Source: Verrucomicrobiota bacterium (GTDB lineage Bacteria; Verrucomicrobiota; Verrucomicrobiia; Opitutales; Opitutaceae). Taken from it: a DNA stretch of 40,110 nucleotides. The stretch covers positions 1 to 40,110 of the forward strand of contig JAEWNN010000018.1 of assembly GCA_023457035.1 (NCBI GenBank). Direction: 5' to 3'. The notes below the pieces were generated by a model. It had not been told where the DNA came from and ran no database searches. It saw only the letters and a list, made by a program, of their open reading frames with translations. How positions within the stretch are numbered: position 1 is the first letter of the stretch; every line of letters starts with the position of its first letter. Shown piece after piece: positions 29,233 through 36,340 of this stretch. A program made the position numbers and the translations under genes.

Positions 29233-30618
29233 TCACCGCGGCGGGGTGTTCTTGTCTCGATCCGAGTCCTCCGAGTCGTTTCTGCGCGGCGCCGGACGCC
29301 CGCTCCCAGACCGGTCACGACTGGAGTTCTCGCGCTGCGGTGGCGGAGTGAATTTGCGGGGCTCGCCGCCTCGCGTGTCCACCCGCCGCGGCTCCGTCCG
29401 CGGGGCCGGTCGCTGCACCTGCGGGTTCTGTGCGGGCTGCGGAGTGGCGCGGACGGCAGGACGGCTCGGCTTGTTCGCTTGCGCTGGAGGCTGCACCCGT
29501 GGTGCCTCCCGGTGCACGACCGGAGGATTGGGAGCCGGGCGTGTGCCTCGCACCCCGGTGCCGGGCACGGCCACCGGGCGCGCCCCGCGGTCCGGCGCCA
29601 CCGTCGGCGGCGGCGGAGTCGACGGCCGGGTCGGCGGGCGCATCGCCGGAGGCCGATTCACGACCGGGGGTTGCGCGGCGGGCGCCTGCACCGCCGGAAC
29701 GGAGCGTCCCGGCGCGCCGGCTTCGGGACGCGGGCCCGGCGCTGGCCGGGGCGGCAAGTTGCCATGGTCGCGGCGGGCGCGATCCGAACCCGGCCGCCCC
29801 CCTTCGGGCCGTCGCCCAGGAGTATCGCCGGGGCGGGCCTGCTCCCGTCGGCGGTCATCGCCACGGCGGAGGTCCGGGCGGTGCGTATCGGGGCGACGAT
29901 CCCGCGCGTCTGCCGGCCGGGCTTGCTCACGTCGACGATCATCGTCGCGGCGAACCTCGGGCCGGCGATCACGGTTGTCCGGGCGCCGGTCATCGCGCCG
30001 ATCCCAGTCGCGGCGGCGCTCCGGATGCCAACGTTCGGGCCGGTGCCAGCGGCGCTCCTCGCGCCACCGGATCTCCCCATAACGGTGATGGGGGCGGGGC
30101 GGCGGACAGAGGATCAGGTGCCCCCGATGCCACGGACTGTCCCAGAGATCGAACCACATCGGATAGAACACGCCAAACCCGATGTAGGAGAAGGAGGTGG
30201 TCTCGTAGTAGTCGTCCTCGATCAGGCCCGCCGGCCAGCGGTATTCGTCGCCACCGGCGACACCGAGGCTCTGGGCGGAGTAGGTGTTGACGACGGTCCA
30301 CTCGTCGGGGTTGTCGGGGTTGCGCCGCTCGAGCACGACATGCACGAGGTAGTCGGCTTGCTCCGGCCCATCGACCAGCACCGAGCCCTTGCCAGCAAGA
30401 TAGTCGGCCACCAGCGCGCGGACATCCGCCCGCACCTCGGGGGTGGGTTCGCCGCCCCGGAACTCCATCACCAACGCCACCCGGCTGGCGGCTGGCAGGG
30501 TCGTCTCGGAATAGGTCGGAGCCGTCGAGACCGTGTGGTATTCGGTCACGCAACCGGTGGCGCCAAACGCGAAACCACCGAGGAGGAGCAGGGCGGCGGA
30601 GGAGAGGAGGGTTTTCAT
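29233..30618 (-). CDS. Outer-membrane-type lipoprotein with long Arg/Pro-rich tail
   Basis: The 461-residue protein is read from ATG 30618, giving signal peptide MKTLLSSAALLLLGGFAFG and lipobox ATGC. Residues about 22-170 are a compact domain (RVALVMEFRGGEPTPEVRADVRALVADYL; YLVHVVLERRNPDNPDEWTVVNTYS) that looks DUF4136-like, though I cannot confirm the family. From about residue 175 the sequence is disordered and extremely rich in Arg, Asp and Pro, with RRPD/DRR and later PPAxxP repeats. Such tails can bind polyanions or cell-wall polymers; that is speculation. It converges on the second corA gene and lies 222 nt downstream of gatB. Confidence 0.75.
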   Translation of the reverse strand: MKTLLSSAALLLLGGFAFGATGCVTEYHTVSTAPTYSETTLPAASRVALVMEFRGGEPTPEVRADVRALVADYLAGKGSVLVDGPEQADYLVHVVLERRNPDNPDEWTVVNTYSAQSLGVAGGDEYRWPAGLIEDDYYETTSFSYIGFGVFYPMWFDLWDSPWHRGHLILCPPPRPHHRYGEIRWREERRWHRPERWHPERRRDWDRRDDRRPDNRDRRPEVRRDDDRRREQARPADARDRRPDTHRPDLRRGDDRRREQARPGDTPGRRPEGGRPGSDRARRDHGNLPPRPAPGPRPEAGAPGRSVPAVQAPAAQPPVVNRPPAMRPPTRPSTPPPPTVAPDRGARPVAVPGTGVRGTRPAPNPPVVHREAPRVQPPAQANKPSRPAVRATPQPAQNPQVQRPAPRTEPRRVDTRGGEPRKFTPPPQRENSSRDRSGSGRPAPRRNDSEDSDRDKNTPPR

Positions 30619-30669
30619 GGCTTGGGATAACTGCACCCTGAGGAGGGGATGGCTCGGGGTATCGAACCA

Positions 30670-30706
30670 CCCGGAAAGAAGCGGGACCAACCCGATGCTT
30701 TCCGGG
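30670..30706. other. Inverted repeat between gatB and the lipoprotein gene
   Basis: Arms CCCGGAAAG (30670-30678) and CTTTCCGGG (30698-30706) lie in the 222-nt gap after gatB on the minus strand. They could form a hairpin that ends or stabilises the gat transcript, or be part of the lipoprotein promoter region. No T-run follows. Confidence 0.4.
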
Positions 30707-30840
30707 ACCAAAGACGGGATTATCGACAGGATGGTTACCAGCCGGGTTCCACGCGTCGGCCCCATCGGCACGGCAGCCGGGCGATCGGCCAAACCGCCCG
30801 GATAAGCGGATCCACGCCAAGAGGATCGGTCGCCACCGGC

Positions 30841-32328
30841 TCAGCCTGCGGCGAGCAGCTTGCGCAGGACCTCGTCGACGAGCTTCGGATTGGCCTTGCC
30901 CTTGCCGGCCTTCATCACCGGGCCCTTGAGCGAGTTGATGGCCTTCTCGTTGCCGGCCTTGTACTCGGCCACGGCCTTGGGGTTGGCGGCGATCGCCTCC
31001 TGGCACCACTTTTCCAATTCACCCGTGTCGTTGCTCTGGCGCAGGCCGCGGCGGTCGACGATCGGCTCCGGCATCTCGCCGCTCTGGAACATCTCGACGA
31101 AGACATCCTTCGCGCTGCTCGACGAGATCGCGCCGCCCTCGATCAACGCGACGAGCGCGGCGATGTGCGCTGGGCGGATCTTCGACGCGGCGAGCTCAAG
31201 CCCGGCGGCGCCGAGTTCGCGGAGCAGGTCGTTGGCGATCCAGTTGCCCACCGCCTGCGCCTTCGCGGTACCGGCGAGCTGGGCGGCCTCCTCGAAGTAG
31301 TCGCTGAGCGCGCGATCGGGCACGAGCACGGAGGTGATCGTGTACGGCAGCTTGTAGACGTCGAAGAAGCGGCGCTGCTTGTCGAACGGCAGCTCGGGCA
31401 GGCCTTCGCGCAGCTGAGCCTTCCAGGCTTCGTCGACCTTCACGGGCATGAGGTCGGGGTCCGGGAAATAGCGGTAGTCGTGCGCCATTTCCTTCGAGCG
31501 GAGCGACTGCGAGGTGCCGGTCTGGCCATCGTAGTCGCGCGTCTCCTGGCGGATCGTGCCGCCGCCGAGCACGACCGCGATCTGGCGCTGGATCTCGTGG
31601 GCGATGCCATCGCGCACGAACGAGATGGAATTGAGGTTCTTGAGCTCGACCTTCGTGCCCAGTTTCTCGTCACCGACGGGGCGGATCGAGATGTTGGCGT
31701 CGCAGCGCATCTGCCCCTTCTCCATGTCGCAGTCGGAGATGCCGGCGGCGACGAGGATCATGCGGAAGGCGGTGAGGAAGGCGAAGGCCTCGTCGGCCGA
31801 CTTGATCGCGGGATCGGTGACGAGCTCCATGAGCGGCGTGCCGGCGCGGTTGTAGTCGATGAGGCTCTCGACGGCGCCGTGGTTGAGTTTGCCGACATCC
31901 TCCTCGAGGTGGATGCGGGTGAGCGGGATGGTCTTGTGCTCGCCCATGACATTGCGGGCGGAGCCGGGCAGCTCGATCTCGACACCGCCGCGCAGGCAGA
32001 TCGGCTGGTCGTATTGGGAGATCTGATAGTTCTTCGGGCTGTCGGGATAGAAGTAGTTCTTCCGGTCCCATTTGCAGACCGGGGCGATCTCGCAGCCGAG
32101 CAGGAGGCCGGTCTTGATGATCTTGTCGAGGGCCTCCTTGTTCATGACCGGCAGCGTGCCGGGCAGCGCGAGCACGACCGGGTCGGTGAGCGTGTTGGGC
32201 GGCTCGCCGAAGCCGGTGGCGACGCGCGTGAACATCTTCGAGCGCGTCTTGAGCTGCACATGGACCTCGAGCCCGATGACGGCTTCGTAGGAGGAAGAAT
32301 TTTGAACCACAGAGGACACGGAGGACAC
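30841..32328 (-). CDS. gatB: Asp/Glu-tRNA(Asn/Gln) amidotransferase subunit B
   Basis: The 495-residue subunit of GatCAB binds tRNA and activates the misacylated aminoacyl group. It opens with YEAVIGLEVHVQLKTRSKMF and ends in the YqeY-like tail (AVAEYKAGNEKAINSLKGPVMK). The start is unusual: the only in-frame starts before the conserved core are GTGs at 32328, 32319 and 32310, and all lie inside an ACCACAGAGG-type repeat. A TAA stop, which is also the stop of the upstream GxxExxY gene, closes the frame beyond. No Shine-Dalgarno is visible. Translation may depend on coupling to the upstream gene, whose stop is 6 nt away. The normal order gatC-gatA-gatB is interrupted by that gene. Confidence 0.95.
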   Translation of the reverse strand: MSSVSSVVQNSSSYEAVIGLEVHVQLKTRSKMFTRVATGFGEPPNTLTDPVVLALPGTLPVMNKEALDKIIKTGLLLGCEIAPVCKWDRKNYFYPDSPKNYQISQYDQPICLRGGVEIELPGSARNVMGEHKTIPLTRIHLEEDVGKLNHGAVESLIDYNRAGTPLMELVTDPAIKSADEAFAFLTAFRMILVAAGISDCDMEKGQMRCDANISIRPVGDEKLGTKVELKNLNSISFVRDGIAHEIQRQIAVVLGGGTIRQETRDYDGQTGTSQSLRSKEMAHDYRYFPDPDLMPVKVDEAWKAQLREGLPELPFDKQRRFFDVYKLPYTITSVLVPDRALSDYFEEAAQLAGTAKAQAVGNWIANDLLRELGAAGLELAASKIRPAHIAALVALIEGGAISSSSAKDVFVEMFQSGEMPEPIVDRRGLRQSNDTGELEKWCQEAIAANPKAVAEYKAGNEKAINSLKGPVMKAGKGKANPKLVDEVLRKLLAAG

Positions 32329-32332
32329 AGAG
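32305..32332. repeat. ACCACAGAGG repeat, left copy (inside gatB start)
   Basis: Reads AACCACAGAGG...ACACAGAG and pairs with 32729-32756 as an inverted copy, 25 of 28 positions identical. It supplies the first codons and all candidate start codons of gatB. Confidence 0.88.
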
Positions 32333-32334
32333 GT

Positions 32335-32712
32335 TTAGTTGGCGAGACGGACAATGCCCTGCTTAAGCAAAGGCACGTTGAAATTGATGAGGAGGCCAAC
32401 GCGTTTGTCGGCGAGTTTCAGATAAGTAATGAGCTGGGCTTCGTGGATCGGGAGCAGTGCTTCGATCGCCTTCAATTCGACGACCACTTCGCTCTCCACG
32501 AGCAGATCCATACGATAGCCAACCTCGATCAGAATGCCCTTGTAGCGGATCGGCTGCTCTTTCTGTCGCTCGAAAGCAATTCCTCGAAGACTCAATTCAT
32601 AGGCCAGCGCAGCTTCATATACGGACTCCAGAAGCCCGGGACCAAGTTCACGATGCACTTCGATTGAGGCTCCGATGATCTGCTCAGTGATCTGATTGAT
32701 CTCCAGTGTCAT
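32335..32712 (-). CDS. GxxExxY protein (PD-(D/E)XK nuclease-like)
   Basis: The protein is 125 residues from ATG 32712, or 126 from the adjacent ATG 32715. AGGAGG lies 4 nt before the inner ATG and 1 nt before the outer, favouring the inner one; this is the clearest Shine-Dalgarno in the window. The family signature is GLLESVY (Gly26, Glu29, Tyr32). A nuclease-like triad is visible: Asp69 in YRMDLLV and Glu79-x-Lys81 in VVELKA. Family members (GxxExxY, PDDEXK_3 in Pfam) have no established function. Base composition is clearly lower in GC than the gat genes. Flanking inverted repeats and its place inside the gat operon point to insertion as a cassette. Confidence 0.9.
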   Translation of the reverse strand: MTLEINQITEQIIGASIEVHRELGPGLLESVYEAALAYELSLRGIAFERQKEQPIRYKGILIEVGYRMDLLVESEVVVELKAIEALLPIHEAQLITYLKLADKRVGLLINFNVPLLKQGIVRLAN

Positions 32713-32728
32713 CATTCCTCCTGTTTGT

Positions 32729-32756
32729 CTCTGTGTTCTCTGTGCCCTCTGTGGTT
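32729..32756. repeat. ACCACAGAGG repeat, right copy
   Basis: The inverted partner of 32305-32332, immediately upstream of the GxxExxY ribosome-binding site on the minus strand. The gatA stop codon is 25 nt away. Confidence 0.88.
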
Positions 32757-32780
32757 CTCAATCTTCCGAGGCCCGACTCA

Positions 32781-34247
32781 TCACAACGCCGGGTGCTTGG
32801 TGTTGAAATCGTGGGCACGCTCGTAGGCGTGGGCGATGGCGAGGAGCTCGGCCTCCTGGAACGGCCGGCCGACGATCTGCAGGCCGATCGGCAACCCCTC
32901 GGGCGAGAACCCGCACGGCACCGACACGCCGGGCAGGCCGGCGAGGTTGAGCGAGATCGTGAAGATGTCGGCGAGGTACATCTCCAGCGGGTTGGCCGTC
33001 TTCTCGCCCTTCTTGAACGCCACCATGGGCGAGGTGGGCGTGAGCAGCGCGTCGACCTCGCGGAAGGCGTCGAGGAAATCCCGGCGGATCAGCGTGCGGA
33101 CCTTCTGGGCCCGCCCGTAGTAGGCGTCGTAGTAGCCGCTGCTGAGCACGTAGGTGCCGAGGATGATGCGGCGCTTCACCTCCGGGCCGAAGCCCTCGGC
33201 GCGGGAGTGGTGGTAGATGTCGATGGCGTCGGTCGCCTTCGGCGAGCGGTGCGTGTAGCGGATGCCGTCGTAGCGGGCGAGGTTCGAGGACGCCTCGGCC
33301 GTGGCGATGATGTAGTAGACGGCGATGGCGTATTCGGTGTGTGGGAGCGACACCTCTCGGATCTCGCAACCCTGCGCGCGGTACCAGGCGATGGCCTGCT
33401 CGACGGCAGCGCGCACCTCGGGCGCGAGGCCCTCGCCGAAGTATTCCTTCGGCACGCCGAGTTTCCACGGGCCGCGTCGCTTCTGCAGCTCGGCGCGGTA
33501 GTCGGGGATCTCGGTGCGGAACGACGTGGAGTCCTTCTCGTCGTGCCCGGCGATGGCCTGGAGCGTCATCGCAACGTCCTCGACCGTGTGGCCGAACGGC
33601 CCGATCTGGTCGAGCGACGACGCGTACGCGACGAGGCCGTAGCGCGAGATGAGGCCGTAGGTCGGCTTCAACCCGACGATGCCGCACAGCGACGCCGGCT
33701 GGCGGATCGAGCCGCCGGTGTCGCTGCCGAGGGAAACCGGTACTTGACCAGCGGCGACGGCCGCGGCGCTGCCGCCGGAGCTGCCGCCGGGGATGCGGGA
33801 CGTGTCCCACGGGTTGGCGGTGGTCTTGAAGGCCGAGTTTTCGGTCGAGCTGCCCATGGCAAACTCGTCCATGTTGAGCCGGCCGAAGAGCACGGCGCCG
33901 GCGCGCTTCAGGCCGAGCGCGGCGGTGGCGTCGTACGGCGAGATGAACTTCTCGAGCATGCGCGAGCCGCAGGTCAGCGGCTGGTTGCGCACGGCGATCA
34001 CGTCCTTCAGGCCGACCGGCACACCGTCGAGCGGGCCGCGGGCCTGGCCGGCAATGCGGCGCGCGTCGGACTCGCGGGCTTGGGCAAGGATGTCGGCTTC
34101 GTCGAGGGAGAGGAAGGCGTTGATGCGGTCGTCGGTGGCGCGGACCTGCGCGAGGCAGGCCTGGGCGAGTTCGACGGCGGACACCTGCCGCGCGGCGAGC
34201 TGGTCGCTCAACTGGGCGGCGGTCTGGAAAGCGAGGGCGGACGACAT
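32781..34247 (-). CDS. gatA: Asp/Glu-tRNA(Asn/Gln) amidotransferase subunit A
   Basis: The 488-residue amidase subunit releases ammonia from glutamine for the GatB site. The Ser-cis-Ser-Lys triad is complete: Lys81 in GVPVGLKDV, Ser156 in PGGSSGGSAAAVAAG (cis-Ser), and Ser180 as nucleophile in GSDTGGSIRQPA. I chose ATG 34247 (MSSALAFQTAAQLSDQL), as the upstream in-frame start at 34283 adds a short non-conserved stretch. It is 111 nt downstream of gatC. The end of the gene is normal and the insertion of the GxxExxY cassette lies just after it. Confidence 0.96.
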   Translation of the reverse strand: MSSALAFQTAAQLSDQLAARQVSAVELAQACLAQVRATDDRINAFLSLDEADILAQARESDARRIAGQARGPLDGVPVGLKDVIAVRNQPLTCGSRMLEKFISPYDATAALGLKRAGAVLFGRLNMDEFAMGSSTENSAFKTTANPWDTSRIPGGSSGGSAAAVAAGQVPVSLGSDTGGSIRQPASLCGIVGLKPTYGLISRYGLVAYASSLDQIGPFGHTVEDVAMTLQAIAGHDEKDSTSFRTEIPDYRAELQKRRGPWKLGVPKEYFGEGLAPEVRAAVEQAIAWYRAQGCEIREVSLPHTEYAIAVYYIIATAEASSNLARYDGIRYTHRSPKATDAIDIYHHSRAEGFGPEVKRRIILGTYVLSSGYYDAYYGRAQKVRTLIRRDFLDAFREVDALLTPTSPMVAFKKGEKTANPLEMYLADIFTISLNLAGLPGVSVPCGFSPEGLPIGLQIVGRPFQEAELLAIAHAYERAHDFNTKHPAL

Positions 34248-34358
34248 TGCGAAGGCGGAAGAGGGTTGGCGGAGGTGGCGCATTTCGCGCAGCGGGGCGA
34301 AGCGCGGGTGTCGGCGAGGTTTCGCGAAGCAGGCGGCGGTGTTTCGTTCAGCCGCGGA

Positions 34359-34652
34359 TCACTCCACGACCTTCGGCACGGCGATCATGTTGTCGCGCTG
34401 AGCGGGGGCGTTGCGCAGCGCGTCCTCGACGGAGAGGCCCGGCGCGGGGACGTCAGCCGCCCAGACGTTGTGCACGTCGAAGGCGTGGGCGGTGGGCTCG
34501 ACGCCGGACACGTCGGCCTGCTTGAGCTTCTCGATGTAGGCGAGCACATCGCCGAGCTGACGGGAGAAGGTGGCCTTCTCCTCCGGGGTGAGCGCGAGGC
34601 GCGCGAGGCTGGCGACGTAGTCGATGTCGACGTTGTTGGGTGTATCGGGCAT
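34359..34652 (-). CDS. gatC: Asp/Glu-tRNA(Asn/Gln) amidotransferase subunit C
   Basis: The 97-residue subunit is of normal GatC length, starting MPDTPNNVDIDYVASLARLAL and containing FSRQLGDVLAYIEKLKQADVSGVEPTAHA, then a C-terminal RDNMIAVPKVVE. It wraps around GatA and GatB and stabilises their contact. It is the first gene of the gat operon on the minus strand, divergent from the first response-regulator gene. The longer frame starting at 34892 is not supported. Confidence 0.95.
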   Translation of the reverse strand: MPDTPNNVDIDYVASLARLALTPEEKATFSRQLGDVLAYIEKLKQADVSGVEPTAHAFDVHNVWAADVPAPGLSVEDALRNAPAQRDNMIAVPKVVE

Positions 34653-34675
34653 GGCCGGCGGGCGGTTGAGGCAAG

Positions 34676-34705
34676 AGGGTACGTTTCGCGCGGGAACGTT
34701 TTCAA
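34676..34705 (-). promoter_or_regulatory. Candidate sigma-70-type promoter of gatC
   Basis: On the minus strand TTGAAA (34700-34705) is followed after 18 nt by TACCCT (34676-34681), 23 nt before the gatC ATG. The -35 match is good and the -10 match weak. Confidence 0.3.
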
Positions 34706-34783
34706 CCCGGATTCCTCCCATGAAGAACGAGTTTCGCTGCGGGCACGGAGGCGGACCGGCGACGCGCACCGGCGGATTGCGGT

Positions 34784-34810
34784 TAAAGCAGCCCGCCGAC
34801 CGGCCGATGA
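34784..34810 (+). promoter_or_regulatory. Sigma-28 (FliA-type) promoter of response regulator 1
   Basis: TAAAGCAG, an 11-nt spacer, then GCCGATGA. The enterobacterial FliA consensus is TAAAGTTT-N11-GCCGATAA: 5 of 8 at -35, 7 of 8 at -10, spacing exact. The predicted transcript start is about 35 nt before the ATG. Confidence 0.7.
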
Positions 34811-34851
34811 ACCATCCGTCCGGCGGCCCCCTCCGCCAACCGATTCCCCTC

Positions 34852-36036
34852 ATGAAAATCTTGGTCGTCGACGATGATCGCGTCGCCCGCAAGGTCCTGC
34901 GCGCGTTCCTCGAGGAAGCCCACTACGAGATCGTCGCCGCCGAGGACGGCCGGCAGGCCATCGACATATTGCTGGGAGCGGACGCCCCGCCGATCGTCAT
35001 CCTCGATTGGGTGATGCCCGGCATGTCCGGACCGGAAGTCTGCGCGAAGCTGCGCGCCGCCCAACTCAAGACGCGGCCGTATGTGCTGATGCTCAGCGCG
35101 AAGACCGACAAGGCGGAGGTCGTGGCCGGGCTCGACGCCGGCGCCGACGATTTCCTCTCCAAACCGTTCAACCTCGCCGAACTCCTCGCCCGGCTGCGCG
35201 TCGCGCGTCGGATGGTCGAATACGAGACCGACCTCAACCGGAAGATCGCCGAGTTCGACTCGCTCCAGCAGCGTCACCAGTTGCTCGGCGAGCTGATCGC
35301 CGCGCCGGCCCAGACCGGGCAGCCCCCCGCGCAGCCCCACAGCCCGATCGCGCGCGAACAACTGGCGAAGATCGCCACCGTGGCGCTCGCCCAGCTCGGC
35401 CTCGGCGAAGTGGGTGCGACCGAGCCACCCGGCGGCGACCAGCCGCCCCGGGTCTCCTATGCCGCGTGGACGGCACTGGTCGCCATCGATGAACAGCTCT
35501 GGATCGACCTCGTGCTCGAAGGCACGCCCCAAGTCCTGGGCAGCCTCATCGAGAAAACGCTCCACCGCCGCGGCAAATCCGACCTGCCCCGACACGCCTT
35601 TCTCGCCGAGGCGTTGACGATCGTCGGCTCCGCCCTGCGCACGGAACTGCGCCAGCGGGACTGCGACTCGCTGATGCCGTATCTCTCCCGCGGCCTGTAC
35701 CTCGAGCGCCCGCGCCTCCGTCTCCCCGTGCCGGAGCACGCCGTGCCCATTCACCTCGACCTCGCCGGCCATCCGCTGCAGCTCACCGCCGTCGAACACC
35801 CCGCCCCGGTCCGCCGCAAGCCCTCGCATCAGCTCCACCTGCTCGAAGTGCTCGCCGAAGCCTATCCGCCGCCCCGAGTCCACGAGGTTCCCCTGCTCAA
35901 CCGCGGCGCCGTCCTCAACGCCCATTGCATCGAGAAACTCACCGCGTTCGCCGAAGCGACCTCGGAGCAGCACCCCATCCCCGTCTACGTGCCCACCCCG
36001 CTCGCCACGTTCTTCCACCACGAAGGCGCCGGTTAA
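34852..36036 (+). CDS. Response regulator with CheX-like output region (paralogue 1)
   Basis: The 394-residue protein is read from ATG 34852; upstream in-frame codons lie in the promoter. Residues 1-125 are a complete receiver: MKILVVDDDRVARKVL, phospho-acceptor Asp52 in ILDWVMPGMSG, and FLSKPF. A coiled-coil linker follows (RKIAEFDSLQQRHQLLGELI). From about residue 165 the layout is helix, strand, strand and two helices (AWTALVAIDEQLWIDLVLEGT; AFLAEALTIVGSALRTEL), similar to the CheX/CheC phosphatase fold but without the ExxN catalytic motif. A last segment (AEAYPPPRVHEVPLLNRGAVL; TPLATFFHHEG) is shared only with the downstream paralogue. It has no DNA-binding domain. The sigma-28-type promoter suggests a chemotaxis or motility role. 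Confidence 0.85.
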   Translation: MKILVVDDDRVARKVLRAFLEEAHYEIVAAEDGRQAIDILLGADAPPIVILDWVMPGMSGPEVCAKLRAAQLKTRPYVLMLSAKTDKAEVVAGLDAGADDFLSKPFNLAELLARLRVARRMVEYETDLNRKIAEFDSLQQRHQLLGELIAAPAQTGQPPAQPHSPIAREQLAKIATVALAQLGLGEVGATEPPGGDQPPRVSYAAWTALVAIDEQLWIDLVLEGTPQVLGSLIEKTLHRRGKSDLPRHAFLAEALTIVGSALRTELRQRDCDSLMPYLSRGLYLERPRLRLPVPEHAVPIHLDLAGHPLQLTAVEHPAPVRRKPSHQLHLLEVLAEAYPPPRVHEVPLLNRGAVLNAHCIEKLTAFAEATSEQHPIPVYVPTPLATFFHHEGAG

Positions 36037-36340
36037 GCCGGAGAAGGCTGGTTCCGTGGCCGCTCCTCGATCCCACAGGTCGGGCGCGGCCTCCGGCCGA
36101 GGCTCAGGCGCGGCCGAGCCCCCGGGGATCGAGGGAAGATCGTGCTCGTGATCGGCGCCGTGGCGGCGTCCACCGCAGCACAACGCGACCGGGCTCCCGA
36201 TCGCTCGCCCGCGCCCGCCCAAAACCCTCCAGCACCCACACGCCGGAGAGAACACCCCAACTCCCCCTTTGAGTTTCCACTACCCCGGCCGATAAGTAGC
36301 TCTCCAAGTCCGGTCTCCGCGCCCAGTTGTCGCCCCCTCC
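36037..36340. other. Intergenic region between the two response regulators
   Basis: This 304-nt gap has no gene. A large hairpin is possible from arms CCTCGATCCC (36065-36074) and GGGATCGAGG (36125-36134), with a GC-rich inner stem around GGCCTCCGGCCGAGGC; it could end transcription of the first regulator. The right part holds the sigma-28-type promoter of the second gene. Confidence 0.6.
36269..36295 (+). promoter_or_regulatory. Sigma-28 (FliA-type) promoter of response regulator 2
   Basis: TTGAGTTT, an 11-nt spacer, then GCCGATAA. Relative to TAAAGTTT-N11-GCCGATAA the -10 is exact and the -35 matches at 6 of 8, with exact spacing. The predicted transcript start is about 40 nt before the ATG. 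Confidence 0.8.

Noticed and set aside
30715..30735. Minus-strand GTCGATAA upstream of the lipoprotein gene as a sigma-28 -10
   Set aside because: No -35 element is found at the required distance.
30649..32667. 672-codon plus-strand frame opposite gatB
   Set aside because: Antisense to a firmly identified essential gene and low-complexity.
32305..32756. The ACCACAGAGG repeats as a CRISPR or phage att site
   Set aside because: Only two inverted copies, imperfect, with no spacers, cas genes or integrase; a repeat-bounded cassette is the simpler reading.
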